64,000 bases of DNA from Euglena gracilis (Eukaryota; Euglenida; Euglenophyceae; Euglenales). The notes under the pieces were generated by a model, which searched no databases, had not been told where the DNA came from, and saw nothing but the letters and a program-made list of their open reading frames with translations. The stretch covers positions 40,990,426 through 41,054,425 of the forward strand of contig CP154955.1 of assembly GCA_039621445.1 (NCBI GenBank), given 5' to 3'. This document shows positions 51,779 through 63,377 of this stretch, in pieces. The stretch's first letter is position 1, and the number at the start of each line of letters is the position of its first letter. The position numbers were made by a program, and so were the translations under genes.

Positions 51779-53011
51779 AACATAAACACCCCCAGATGGA
51801 AATCTTTGGTCGGTGGGGGGTCGGTGGACCCTTGATGGGGGCCCGGAGGGGTAAAAAAACAATGATGAAACAGGGACTACATGAAAATCCTTTAGAAATG
51901 CAAGCATTCTGCATCACGAGAGGCAGGAAACTCCTCCCTCCACCCCCATCCGAACCTCAAATAACAAAATCCCTTCTGAGTTGGCAACATACTCGGGGGA
52001 TAAGTTGTTTTTGTGGCTCACTTTTTCATAGGCGGGGGGGGGCTCCCCCCCCCCCCCCCCGCACCCCCCCCTCAAATAACAAAATCCCCTCTATGTTGGC
52101 AACATACTTGGAGGGCTAAATCCTTTTTGTGCAAAATTTTGCAATTATATTGAAAATCCGATGGGGAGAGGTGTTCTTTTGCCAAAAGTGGCCCAAAATG
52201 GGCATTTCCCCCCCAAGTTTTTGCATATTCACCCCCGATTGGTGGGTTCTGGAGCCATTTAAGTGGGTTTTGACTGGTTTTGGGGTGATTTGGACAAAAA
52301 AATTTTCAGGGGGGGGGGCTTAAATTTCCAGAAAGGGGGGGGGTAGTGCAAAAAAATGGTGGTCGGGCCGACCACCACAGCGACCACCACCGGAAATCCG
52401 CTCGGGGCCGCTCCGTTCCCTCCGGTCCTCTCCGTTCTGACCAACCCCCTGTCCCTCGTGCTGTGTCCCCGACTGCCTATAAAACAGGAGAAATGTGGTT
52501 TTTGTGGTGTTCCCATTCCCAAAAATCCAAATTGTGTGGAGCTGAACAAAGTTGTGTGTGACGCCTGCGGTTTGGCATATCATTTTCATTGCCAAGATTT
52601 GCGGCGGCCACCAAAGTATGGCTCTTTTTTGTGTAAAGCGTGTCGTGTTCCGCCACTCCGTGTCGTTGTGCTCCAAGGCAACCTAGCCTTCTGTCGTGTT
52701 GTAGGGTGCCCGCGACCCGCCTCACTCGTTGAGGACCACCTGGCCTCGCAACCGCCCGCCGATTTTTCATGACAGCGTTTTTTTGCTTTTTACTCAGGGT
52801 TGCCACAGACGTCCTCATTGAAAACGTGCCTGAACACAGATGCCTCGATCGAAAACGTGTCATTGCCACAGATGCCCTCATTGAAAACGTGCCTAACCAC
52901 CCACAGATGCCTTAATTGAAAACGTGTCATTGCCACAGATGCCCTCATTGAAAACGTGTTCATGACCACGAATTTCAGGGCAGGCATTTGGCGGGCTGAA
53001 CACGTTTTTAA

Positions 53012-53815
53012 GGGTTTTAGATGGCCTTAGATTTCAGCCCTGCTGCATGGTATTCTATTTCAGAAAATCCCCAGATTTGGCCAAATGGATATTGTTGCAC
53101 AAAATACCCCAATTTCTGGCCAAATACCCCCCAAAAAGTGCTCAGATATGATTGCCTCATGTCTGCAAACCATTTTGGACGCTTTTTGGCACTTTTCATT
53201 TTCGGTCCCCAGAACATACATCTCTCTAAGGTTTTGCGAACCCCCCCCCCCCCGGGGGGTGGGGGCGGCTGCAGCCAGCCCCGATTTGGGCCCAGCCCAG
53301 CCGCAGCAGCACCCCCCCCGGGGGGGGGGTGCTGCTAGCCCAGCTAGCCAGCCCCTTTTTTGGGGGTCCAGCCCAAAATTTTTCGGCTCAAAGCGCCGAA
53401 ATTTTTTGAAAAACTGTGTTCAAAAGTGGCCAAAAATGGGGTTTGGGGGGCGTTTGGGGCATTTTGGGGGGGTTTCAGATGCATCATTTTTTCAAAACTG
53501 TGTTCTGCAGGTCATTTTTGGGCATTTTTCCGATTTCAGTCCAGCTCGCCCTGGTTCGGGTCCAGCCGGGGCCCAGCCCCCCCCCCCCCGGGGGGGGGGC
53601 GGGCTAGCCAGCCCAAATTTCTAGCCAGCCCAAATTTCTAGCCCTAGCCCAGCACCCCCCCCCCGGGGTCCTAAAAGAGATGTATGCCCCAGAACGCCGT
53701 TTTCCCGCCCGAACCGGCGTTCTGGACACCGGTTCGGCGCAGAAATTTCTGCGCCGAACCGGCGTCCAGAACGCCGGTTCGGGCGTGAAGCCAGAGCCCC
53801 AATACACGGTTTCAG
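53012..53815. repeat. Copy of the 44960-45285 segment with an insertion
   Basis: GGGTTTTAGATGGCC...CAATACACGGTTTC matches 44962-45285 directly, interrupted at 53215-53686. Confidence 0.85.
53215..53686. mobile_element. 8-bp-TSD element, CATACATCTCT ends
   Basis: Flanked on both sides by CCCCAGAA; ends CATACATCTCTCT and AGAGATGTATG are inverted. 472 bases. Interior (GCAGGTCATTTTTGG, GCCCAGCCC C/G-runs) resembles TARS intron 6 at 26130-26330. Confidence 0.92.
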
Positions 53816-53828
53816 TGATTTTGGTTTA

Positions 53829-53982
53829 CCCCCCCCCCTTTATTGTCCCACCGACCCCGGGAGGCCCGACCGGACAATAAGGGGGGGGGGGACAATAAAG
53901 GGGTACCAAAGGAATTTCATTGGCCGGGCCAAAAAAACCCCCCGTCGGCCGGGGCCCAGGGACAATAAAGGGGGGGGAGTCC
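53829..53982. mobile_element. TA-inserted element related to 9621-9792
   Basis: Starts after TA with a C-run and TTTATTGTCC, ends GGACAATAAAGG(G-run)AGTCC before TA. Interior GGTACCAAAGGAATTTCATTGG is the complement of the intron 14 copy. Confidence 0.65.
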
Positions 53983-54469
53983 TAGGCGGTAGACTGGGGG
54001 GGGGTCCTGGGTGGTCGGCCGACCACCCAATTGGTCGGCCGACTAGGCCTGGTCGGCAGCTAGTCGGCGAGACAGGTGGGGGGGGGTCCTGGGTGGTCGG
54101 CGGACTAGTCGGCCGACCACCCACGTTACCACCCAGTTACGGGCCAGTCTCGCGGACTTTTCATGAAGAAAATTGTATGCAAACTAGTCGGTGGCTAGTC
54201 GGTGGGCATAAAAATGGTCTGTGGCGGGTCCAAACCACCCGGAAATGGTCCGGATGGGGCCAAATAAGTGCCTTACACCAACAGGAACACCTGATTACCC
54301 TCAGATGGAAATTTCTGGTCGGTGGGGGGTCGGTGGGCCCTTGATGGGGTCCGGAGGGGTAAAAAACCAATGACGAAACAGGGATTACATGAAAATCCTT
54401 TAGAAATGCAAGCATTCTGCATCAGGACAGGCTGAAAACTCCCCCCTGCACCCCCACCCGAGCCCAGAT

Positions 54470-55530
54470 AACAAAATCCCTTCTATGTTGGCAACATACT
54501 CGGGGGCTAAGTCGTTTTGTGGCTCACTTTGGCATAGGCGGGGCGCAAGGCGGTAGACTGGGGGGGGGGTAGTGGGTAGTCGGCCGACTAGTCAGCCGAC
54601 TACCCAATTGGTCCACCGACTAGTCCTAGTCGGTAGCTAGTCGGCGAGACAGGGGGGGGGGTAGTGGGTAGTCGGCCAACTAGTCGGCCGACTACCCACT
54701 CTAATGTACTAACGGGTCAAAACCGACGACTTTTAAGCCCCCCCCCCATGAACAAAATCCAATGGAAACTAGTCGGTGGCTAGTCGGCGGTCATAAAAAT
54801 GGCCTGTGGCGGGCCCAAATCACCCGGAAATGGTCCGGATGGGTCCAAATAAGTGTCTTACGCCTAAATAAACACCCCCAGATGGAAATCTTTGGTCAGT
54901 GGGGGGTCGGTGGGCCCTTGATGGGGGTCCGGAGGGGTAAAAAACCAATGATGAAACAGGGATTACATTAAAATCCTTTAGAAATGCAATCTGCAATCTG
55001 CGTTTTGCATCACGAGAGGCAGAAAACTCCCCCCTCCACCCCAATCCGAGACTCAAATAACAAAATCCCTTCTGTGTTGGCAACATACTCGGGGGCTAAG
55101 TCGTTTTTGTGGCTCATTTTGGCATAGGCGGGGGGGGGGGGCTCTGCCCCCCCCCACCCCACCCCCCCCCTCAAATAACAAAATCCCTTCTGTGTTGGCA
55201 ACATACTCGGGGGCTAAGTCGTTTTTTCGGCTCACTTTGGCATAGGGGGGGGGGGTCCCCCCCCCCCCCCCCACGCCCCCCCCCCCTCAAATAACAAAAT
55301 CCCTTCTCTGTTGGCAACATACTCGGGGGCTAAGTTGTTTTTGTGGCTCACCTTGGCATAGGCGGGGAGGGCTCCGCCCCCCCCCCCCCCCCCCCCCCCC
55401 CCCGCACCCCCCCCCTCAAATAACAAAATCCCTTCTGTGTTTGCAACATACTCGGGGGCTAAATCGTTTTGTTGCTCATTTGGCTGCGGGGGGGGCGCCT
55501 CCCCCCCCCCCCCCCGCCCCCCCTTCAAAT
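54470..55530. repeat. Tandem array of about 120-bp AAATAACAAAATCCCTTCT units
   Basis: Units start near 54474, 55056, 55172, 55290 and 55417: AACAAAATCCCTTCTGTGTT, GGCAACATACTCGGGGGCTA, then GGCTCACTTTGGCATAGG and a C/G run. Single or double units also occur at 35697, 35817, 51959, 52074, 56957 and 62666. AG TCGGCCGACTA clusters precede it at 54555-54700. Confidence 0.85.
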
Positions 55531-56956
55531 TATATAAAAATTGTGGGCATAACCCGTATTCAGGCCGTATAACGGGTCAAGGGCGCCGTAGGCGCCCTTG
55601 ACCCGTTATACGGCCTGAATACGGGTTATAGCCCACAATTTTTCTGTAACCGTGAATAGAAAGGCCCGGCGCCTGCCCTGTTTTTCGTGGGTGTGCTTCA
55701 CGCCAGGTTTTCGGGCATTTTTTTGTCATTTTTCACCCAAAAATCCTATTCACAAAAATATGCCCTGTTTTTCGTGAATATCTATTCACAAAAAACAGGG
55801 CATATTTTTGTGAATTGAAAATATGCCCTGTTTTTTGTGAATAGAAACAGGTCTTTGGAAATGGTGTCCAAATGACCCGAATCATACCCACATGGCACCG
55901 CTGGTCCTGGAAAACGAGAAATGGGCGTTGGGCCAAGTAATTGGGGGGCACTTTGGGGGGGGGGGGGACTGGGCGCCGAAGGCGCACGGTCCCCCCCAAA
56001 GGCCCCCACAATGCTTGGCCTGACGCCGATATTCGCTTTAGAGCCTAACGGATCACAGAGGGTCGGTATTTTATCCACATTGCTTGTGTTGTTCCTCAGT
56101 CTGTTCTTGCAAAAATGGCGAAGAAAGCCGCAAACGCCATGGACCGAATGTTGCCACAACCCCCAAAACTGTGTATTGGGGCTCTGGCTTCACGCCCGAA
56201 CCGGCGTCCAATGCTGGTCAGGTTGGTTCGGGCGGGAAGACGGCGTCCAGGGGACCCAAAATGAAAAGTGCCAAAAAGTGTCCAAAATGGGTTTTAGACA
56301 TGTGGCAACCATATAATCATATCTGAGCAGTTTTTGGGGGGTATTTGGTCAGAAATTGGGGGATTTTGTGCAACACTTTCCATTTGGTCAAATTTGGCGA
56401 ATTTCTGAAATGGAGTACCATGCAGCACGGCTGAAATCTAAGGCCATCTGCTGAAAGCCCTCGAGAAGGGCTATCGATCAAGGGGCAACATGGCAGGTGA
56501 ACAGTGGGTTTTGGAATTTGCGAATAGGGTCGGAACATTGCGATTGGCAATTTTTAGGGCGCTGTGCAGTGTGGCTGAGTTCTGAGGGTACCAAATGAAA
56601 GCTCATGGGGAAAGCTTTCAATTGATATGCTGTATGGCACCTCAGGTGTGGGATTTCACAAATTAGGATGTCAAAATTTGGAATACACGATCGCTGAAAA
56701 TAAGCGCTGTGTGCAGTATTGCTGATTCCTGTGGCCATCTGTAAAAAGCCCTTGAGAAGAGCTTTCGATTGATGGGATTGACAGGTTTTTGGGTTTCATT
56801 TCAGTAAAATTCCTATTCACGAAAATATGCCCTGTTTTTCGTGAATAGGTATTCACAAAAAACAGGGCATATTTTCGTGAATTGAAAATATGCCCTGTTT
56901 TCCGTGTTCACACCCACAAAAAACAGGGCAGGCGCCGGGCCTCTATTCACGGTTAC
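55531..56956. repeat. Arm of 1.4-kb inverted repeat (partner 60749-62146)
   Basis: From TATATAAAAATTGTGGGC to CTCTATTCACGGTTAC, complementary to 60749-62146 with small differences. Contains a palindrome at 55545-55640 (CCCGTATTCAGGCCGTATAA...) and CCTGTTTTTCGTGAATA inverted repeats at 55755-55850 and 56815-56950. Confidence 0.9.
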
Positions 56957-58059
56957 AACAAAATCCCTTCTATGTTGGCAATAGACTTGGAGGGATAAGA
57001 CCCTTTTTTTGTGCAAATTTTGACTTATATTGAAAATTCAATGGGGAGAGGTGTACTTTTGTCAAAAGTGGCCTAAAATGGACATTTTCCCCCAATTTTT
57101 TTGCATATTCACCCCCGATTGGGGGGTTCTGGAGCCATTTGGGTGGGTTTTGACCGGCGTTGAGGTGATTTAGACAAATTTTTTTCCCCAGGGGGGGGGG
57201 CTTAAAAGTCGGCGGTTTTGACCCGTTAGTACATTAGAGTGGGTAGTCGGCCGACTAGTCGGCCGACCAATTGGGTAGTCGGCCGAGACTACTACCAGTG
57301 GTGGCACTCATGGGGGGGGGGGGGGGCTCAAATAACAAAAAACATACTCCGGGGTCGTTTTGTCGCTCACTTGGGGGGGGGGGGGGTCAATAACAAAATC
57401 CCTTCTATTGGCAAAATACTTGGAGGGATTGTGCAAAATTTGACTAACACTTAAAAAGGACGATAATTTGCCAAAAGTGGCCAAAATGGAATTTCCATTG
57501 GGGGGTGGGAGGGTGTGGGGAGGGGGGTGGGGGACAGGGGTGAGGGACAAAATGGGGGCTGGCTTCTCATTGGCCGTTGGGTGGTCGGCCGACTAGTCGG
57601 CCGACACCACCCCCCCCCCCCCCCCGTCTCGACTAGCTGGACAACGTTTTTCTATTGGAAAACTCCGGGCTAACGGTCGCCCACCATAGGCTTTCGGGAC
57701 CAATAACACATGTTGATACTTGGAGGGCTAAGTCCGTGAAAAAGCAATATTGACTTAAGGGAGGGGTGTTCTTCCGTGGCCCGACCCCCATTTTTTGATA
57801 CACCCCCGAGGGTTCTGGATCCAGGGGGGGACGTTTTTTTTTTTTTCTCATTAAACGAAACGCCCGCCTTGAGTGGGTGGTCGGCCGACTGTCCGACCAA
57901 GGAGTCTCGCCGACTATCGAAAACGTTTTTTTGATCAACCACCTGAGGGGTCCCGGGGGGCACCAGAGTTGTGAAATTAGGATTTCCTAGTGACAGAAAA
58001 TAAGAGCTCCAGGCGGCGTGGCTGAATTTCGTGGTGATCGCCAGTCGTCTGATGAAAAG
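56957..58059. other. Repeat fragments, no gene seen
   Basis: Fragments of the AAATAACAAAATCCC unit (56957, 57330, 57395), AGTCGGCCGACTA units (57240-57285, 57585-57605) and C/G runs. No coding region recognised. Confidence 0.6.
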
Positions 58060-58370
58060 CAGGGCGGTCCATAAGGGACGGGAAGTTTTTTTTTTTTTTT
58101 CGTTAAGGACCGCCCCTTAAGGACCGCCCCCCCGACCAAGGATCACCGGGACTTGAACGGGGGTCGAAAACCAAAAAGTCGAAAAACGCAATTTTTGACG
58201 CTATGGGCGGATGGGCGATGTTCCAAAAGTGCCAGGAATCACTTTTTTTCCCGAAGTCGACCCGTTTCGGGCAAAATACGGCCACTTTTCGGTCATGGAT
58301 TTTCAAAAAAATTTTCTCGGCTGTGCCGGGACGGGATTTTTTTTTTTTTTTTTGCTTAAGGACCGCCCTG
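58060..58370. mobile_element. hAT-like element with perfect 8-bp duplication
   Basis: Flanked on both sides by ATGAAAAG; ends CAGGGCGGTCC and GGACCGCCCTG are perfect inverted repeats. 311 bases with T-runs near both ends. Inserted into GTCTGATGAAAAGAGCTTTCG. Confidence 0.95.
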
Positions 58371-58534
58371 ATGAAAAGAGCTTTCGATTGAGGGGTGACT
58401 TTGTACCAGGACGATTGACACAACCAGAAATACCCTCGCGATCGCCGAAATTTGATGAAATGCAAAGTGGCGTGGCATTGAAGATAAGTGGTCGGAGATT
58501 GGTCCTGGGAGTGTCCTTTGACCGAAGGGTGGGG

Positions 58535-58690
58535 ACGCCGGTTCTGTCCTGAACCCGGCGTCTCTAAAACGCTGGTTTAAACAAGGGGTGGCGGACGCCG
58601 GTTCTGTCCAAAACCCGGCGTTCCGGACGCCTTCGGACAGAACCGGCATCCGGAACGCCGGGTTTTGGACAGAACCGGCGTCCGCCACCC
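58535..58690. repeat. Palindromes of GACGCCGGTTCTGTCC units
   Basis: GGCGGACGCCGGTTCTGTCC and its complement flank a short centre (GGACGCCTTCGGAC). A variant of the GCCGGTTCGGGC theme. Confidence 0.85.
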
Positions 58691-59800
58691 CTTTTTTGTA
58701 GTAAAGTTCGGACCCCAACAGGGGGGGTCCCGCGCGGACCCCCCCCTCGCCCGTGCCTGGGCTCCTTTGTTATTTGAGGGGGGTGCGGGGGGGGGGGACC
58801 AAATGACTCACAAAAACGACTCAGTTCAGTTTTTCCCCGAGGGGGGGGGGGGCTTAAATCTCCAGAAGGGGGGGGGGTTGTGCAAAAAAAATGGTGGTCG
58901 GCCCGACCACCACAGGTCGGCCCGACCACCACGACGGTGACCACCGGAAATCCGCACGGAGCCGAAACTTGACCCCAACCCTCGCTTTTAAATAACATCA
59001 TCAACTTTTCAGGTTCTGAATTGCAGCGGCCTTCGGCCAGGCGGCCTTCGGGGCGCATGGCGGTAGACTTTACAGGTCACGCCCGGGACAATATCCTGGG
59101 TATCCCCACGGCCAAGCCTGCCGGCCTGGCTCCGCCAGCCCTCCCAGGCTCTGCGGGCCTCCGCCGGGTGGGCAGAATTGGTCGACACCTGGGTAGCTCA
59201 CCCCTCGGAGGCTAGGCACAGTGGGGGGGGGGGGGGGGGGGGCGGCGGGGGGGGGGGGGGGGGGGGAGGGGGGTCCGAGGGCGGCCGCGCGGGTGGAACG
59301 CATCCTAAAATCGGTGATTTTCGGGTCCAAAAAGTGGTCATTTTTTGCCATTTTTGGGCCATTTTTGACCAAAAAAGTGCTTTTTTGTGTCCGAAAATGG
59401 TCATTTTGGGTCATTTTTGGGCCTCAAAAAATCGTGATTTTTTCACCAAAATTTTTTTTTCTTGGCTATGCTAGGCACAGTGGGGTGAGGGGGGGGTCCA
59501 GGGGGGGGGGGCGAGCGGCCGCCCGGGCGGCCGCCGGGTCGCGCGGGCGTTGGGGCGAATCGGATGACCGCTCTGGCGGCCTCACCGGTGTCCGTCTCGG
59601 GGGTGGGTTTTTGGTCCCGAACCCCCCCCCCGAGCGGCGCGCCTAGCCTCCCTCGGTGCGGCCAGCTTTAGACCCGGCACTCCCCCATTCGGTGTCTTCT
59701 CTCTCTGGCTTTGCGGCAGGCGCTCGACGTCCTCATCCAGCTGGCCGCGCCTGGCCTACGACTCCACGGAGGTGCGCACTCTACGCCGCCAATTGGATTG
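58690..59800. other. C4 right end and G-run region
   Basis: 58860-58963 is the right end of a C-type element (GGTCGGCCCGACC, then CCGGAAATCCGCACGGAGCCG); its left end was not found. 59215-59645 holds long G-runs, CGGCCGCGCGGG palindromes and GGCTAGGCACAGTGGGG units. 59710-59776 resembles a tiny exon (GCGGCAG...CCACGGAG, then GTGCGC) but is too short to assign. Confidence 0.5.
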
Positions 59801-59802
59801 AA

Positions 59803-60747
59803 ACCGTGTCTGGGGGCTCCGTTTTCATGCCCGAACCGGCGTCTGGGACGCCGGTTCGGGCGGGAAATTTCTGCGCCGAACCGGCGTCCCAGACGCCGGT
59901 TCGGGCGGGAAACCGGCGTCTGGGGGACCCAAAATAAAAAGTGCCAAAAAGTGTCCAAAAGGGTTTGTAGACAGGTGGCATTCATATTTTAGCAGTTTTT
60001 GGGTGGTCTTGGGCCAAAAATTGGGGGTTTTTGAGGAAAAGTTTCCTTTTGGCCATTTTTGGAGAATTTCTGAAATAGAATACCACACAGCATGGCTGAA
60101 ATCTAAGGCCATCTGCTGAAAGCCCTTGAGAAGAGCTTTCGATCGATGGGTAACATGGCAGCTGAAAAGTGGAATTTCAGATATGCAAATGGGGTCCGAA
60201 AAATGCGGAAAAATGCGATCGCTGATTTTGAGGTCGCTTTGCAATCTGGCTGAGTTCTGTGGGTACCAAGCGAAAGGTGTTGGCGAGACCTTTCGTTTGA
60301 TATGCAATTTGCAACCTGAACTGTGGGATTTGACAAATTAGGATGTCAAATTTTGGAATACACGATCGCTGAAAATAAGCGCTGCGTGCATTATGGCCGA
60401 ATCCTGTGATTATCTGTCGAAAGCCCTTGAGAAGAGCTTTCGATTAATGGGTAACATGGCTTCATAAGTGTGGAATCTGCCATTTTTGACCGGCGGCCCA
60501 TTTGGGCCAAAATCGCCCAAAACTGCCCCAAACATGGGTATTTTGGGCGAAATTGGCCGTGATTCCCTAGCCGCCGGTTCGGGCATGAAAACGGAGCCCC
60601 CTAGCTACGGTTTCAAAAACTGTGTCCCAGACGCCGGTTCGGGCGGGAAACCTGTGCCTGGGACGCCGGTTCGGGCTACCGCCCGAACCGGCGTCCCAGG
60701 CACAGGTTTCCCGCCCGAACCGGCGTCTGGGACACAGTTCTCGATAT
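59803..60747. repeat. Arm of 0.95-kb inverted repeat (partner 45289-46235)
   Basis: Complement of 45289-46235; differs at a few positions only. Confidence 0.9.
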
Positions 60748-60748
60748 A

Positions 60749-62146
60749 GTAACCGTGAATAGAGGCCCGGCGCCTGTCCTGTTTTTCGTGGGTGTGAACA
60801 CGGAAAACAGGACATATTTTCAATTCACGAAAATATGCCCTGTTTTTCGTGAATAGGTATTCACGAAAAACAGGGCATATTTTCGTGAATACGAATTTTA
60901 CTGAAATGAACCCCAAAAACCTGTCAATCCCATTAATCGAAAGCTCTTCTCAAGGGCTTTTGACAGATGGCCACAAGATTCAGCAATACTGCACGCAGCA
61001 TTTATTTTCAGTGATCGTGTATTCCGAAATTCGACATCCTAATTTATGAAATCCCACACCTCAGGTGCCATACGGCATGTCAATCGAAAGCTCTCCCCAT
61101 GAGCTTTCATTTGGTACCCTCAGAACTCAGCCACGCTGCACAGCGCCCTAAAAATTTGCCGATCGCAATGTTCCGGCCCTTTTCGCAAATTCCAAAACCC
61201 ACTGTTCACCTGCCATGTTTCCCCTTGATCGATGGCCCTTCTCTAGCGCTTTCAGCAGATGGCCTTAGATTTCAGCCGTGCTGCATGGTACTCTATTTCA
61301 GAAATTCTCCAAATTTGACCAAATGGAACAATTTTGCGCAACATAGTGTTACCCCAATTTCTGGCCAAATACCCCCCAAAACTGCTCAGATATGATGACA
61401 CTTTTTGGCACTTTTCATTTTGGGTCCCCTGGACGCCGTCTCCCCGCCCGAACCAACCAGACCAGCATTGGACGCCGGTTCGGGCGTGAAGCCAGAGCCC
61501 CAATACATGATTTGGGGGTTGTGGCAACATTCGGTCCATGGTGTTTGCGGCTTTCTTCGCCATTTTTGCAAGAGCAGACCGAGGAACAACACAAGCAATG
61601 TGGATAAAATACCGACCCTCTGTTATCCGTTAGGCTCTAAAGCGAATATCGGCGTCAGGCCAAGCATTGTGGGGGCCTTTGGGGGGGACCGGGCGCCTTC
61701 AGCACCCGGTCCCCCCCCCCAAAGTGCCCCCCCAATTACTTGGCCCAACGCCCATTTCTCGTTTTCCAGGACCAGCGGTGCCATGTGGGTATGATTCGGG
61801 TCATTTGGACACCATTTCCAAAGACCTGTTTCTATTCACAAAAAACAGGGCATATTTTCAATTCACAAAAATATGCCCTGTTTTTTGTGAATAGATATTC
61901 ACGAAAAACAGGGCATATTTTTGTGAATAGGATTTTTGGGTAAAAAAATGGCAAAAGAATGCCCGAAAACCTGGCGTGAAGCACACCAACGAAAAACAGG
62001 GCAGGCGCCGGGCCTTTCTATTCACGGTTACAGAAAAATCGTGGGCTATAACCCGTATTCAGGGCGTATAACGGGTCGAGGGCACCTACGGCGCCCTTGA
62101 CCCGTTATACGGCCTGAATACGGGTTATGCCCACGATTTTTATATA
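60749..62146. repeat. Arm of 1.4-kb inverted repeat (partner 55531-56956)
   Basis: Complement of 55531-56956. The two arms enclose 3.8 kb that contains the 58060-58370 element and the 59803-60747 arm. Confidence 0.9.
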
Positions 62147-62149
62147 GTC

Positions 62150-63375
62150 TCCGGCGCAAGGCGGTAGACTGGGGGGGGGGTAGTGGGTAGTCGGCCAACT
62201 AGTCGGCCGACTACCCAATTGGTCCACCGACTAGGCCTAGTCGGTAGCTAGTCGGCGAGACAGGGGGGGGGGGTAGTGGGTAGTCGGCCAACTAGTCGGT
62301 CGACTACCCACTCTAATGTACTAACGGGTCAAAACCGCCGACTTTTAAGCCCCCCCCCCATGAACAAAATCCAATGCAAACTAGTTGGTGGCTAGTCGGC
62401 GGTCATAAAAATGGTCTGTGGCGGGCCCAAATCACCCGGAAATGGTCCGGATGGGTCCAAATAAGTGTCTTACGCCTAAATAAACACCCCCAGATGGAAA
62501 TCTTTGGTCAGTGGGGGGTCGGTGGGCCCTTGATGGGGGTCCGGTGGGGTAAAAAACCAATGATGAAACAGGGATTACATTAAAATCCTTTAGAAATGCA
62601 ATCTGCAATCTGCATTCTGCATCACGAGAGGCAGAAAACTCCCCCCTCCACCCCCATCCGAGCCTCAAATAACAAAATCCCTTCTGTGTTGGCAACATAC
62701 TCGGGGGCTAAGTCGTTTTTGTGGCTCACTTTGGCATAGGCGGGGGGGGGGGGGGCTTCCCCCCCCCCCCCCGCACCCCCCCTCAAATAACAAAATCTCT
62801 TCTATGTTGGCAATGGACTTGGACGGATAATACCTTTTTTTTTGTGCAAATTTTGACTTATATTGAAAATTCAATGGTGAGAGGTGTGCTTTTGTCAAAA
62901 GTGGCCCAAAATGGACATTTTCCCCCAATTTTTTTTTGCATATTCACCCCCGATTTGGGGGTTCTGGAGCCATTTGGGTGGGTTTTGACTGGTGTTGAGG
63001 TGATTTAGACAAAAAAAATTTCCCAGGGCGGGTTTAAAAGTCGGCGGTTTTTGACCCGTTAGTACATTAGAGTGGGTACTAGTCGGCCGACTACCATGCC
63101 CCCCCCCCCCCATATAAGATCCCCCCCCCCATATAAGACCCCCCCCTGGCCGGCCGAAGGCCGGCCCTTTGGCCGGGACCGACCCCCCCATATAAGACCC
63201 CCCCCATATAAGACCCCCCCCCTAGGATTTTGGCTCCCGAGGGGGGGTCTTATATGGGGGGGGCATGGTACCCAAATTGGTCCGCCGACTAGTCGGCCGA
63301 CCAATTAGTCGGCCGACTACCCAATTGGTCGGCCGACTAGTCGGCCGACTACCCACTACCCCCCCCCCCCCAGTC
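62150..63375. repeat. AGTCGGCCGACTA and AAATAACAAAATCCC repeat segment
   Basis: Closely matches 54540-55110 and 56957-57290: AGTCGGCCGACTACCC clusters (62185-62310, 63280-63355), a GGTCCGGATGGGTCCAAATAA block and two AACAAAATCCC units. Interrupted by the TA element 63094-63268. Confidence 0.8.
63094..63268. mobile_element. TA-inserted element, CCATGC...ATATAAGA ends (copy 2)
   Basis: Same ends and interior (GGCCGGCC palindrome, GGATTTTGGCTCCCGAG) as 33151-33288; 175 bases, TA on both sides. Empty site GGCCGACTACCCAATTGG at 62210. Confidence 0.92.
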
Positions 63376-63377
63376 TA

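Larger units (their letters stand above)
46933..52409. mobile_element. 8-bp-TSD element C2 with nested insertions
   Basis: Ends CGGCTCCGTGCGGATTTCCGG and CCGGAAATCCGCTCGGGGCC, flanked on both sides by GCTCCGTT; the uninterrupted site is in B1 at 36778. 5477 bases because it carries B3 (48010-49453), a TA element (49582-49920) and 50449-51778 inside. Confidence 0.92.
46384..52772 (+). pseudogene. PHD-finger ORF of element B2, split
   Basis: First part 46384-46932 is open from [19 protein letters not shown] for 183 codons and is the best preserved N-terminal copy. Second part 52418-52772 carries the complete PHD finger: CGFC, CDAC, HFHC and CKAC with canonical C4HC3 spacing, ending QPPADFS and TGA. 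The extra C seen in B1 is also here, so the finger would be out of frame even without the insertion. Confidence 0.85.
46256..53011 (+). mobile_element. PHD-ORF element, copy B2 (split by C2)
   Basis: Left end GGCTGAACACGTTTTCAGGCTG; right end GGCGGGCTGAACACG. The two halves (46256-46932 and 52410-53011) are separated by the 5.48-kb insertion C2. Subterminal CAGATGCC...GAAAACGTG units at both sides. Confidence 0.75.

Noticed and set aside
59655-59800. Small exon of a second gene on the plus strand
   Set aside because: A splice-like TTTGCGGCAG and a downstream GTGCGC flank about 55 bases with a readable frame, but nothing matches a family I know. Left as a note only.
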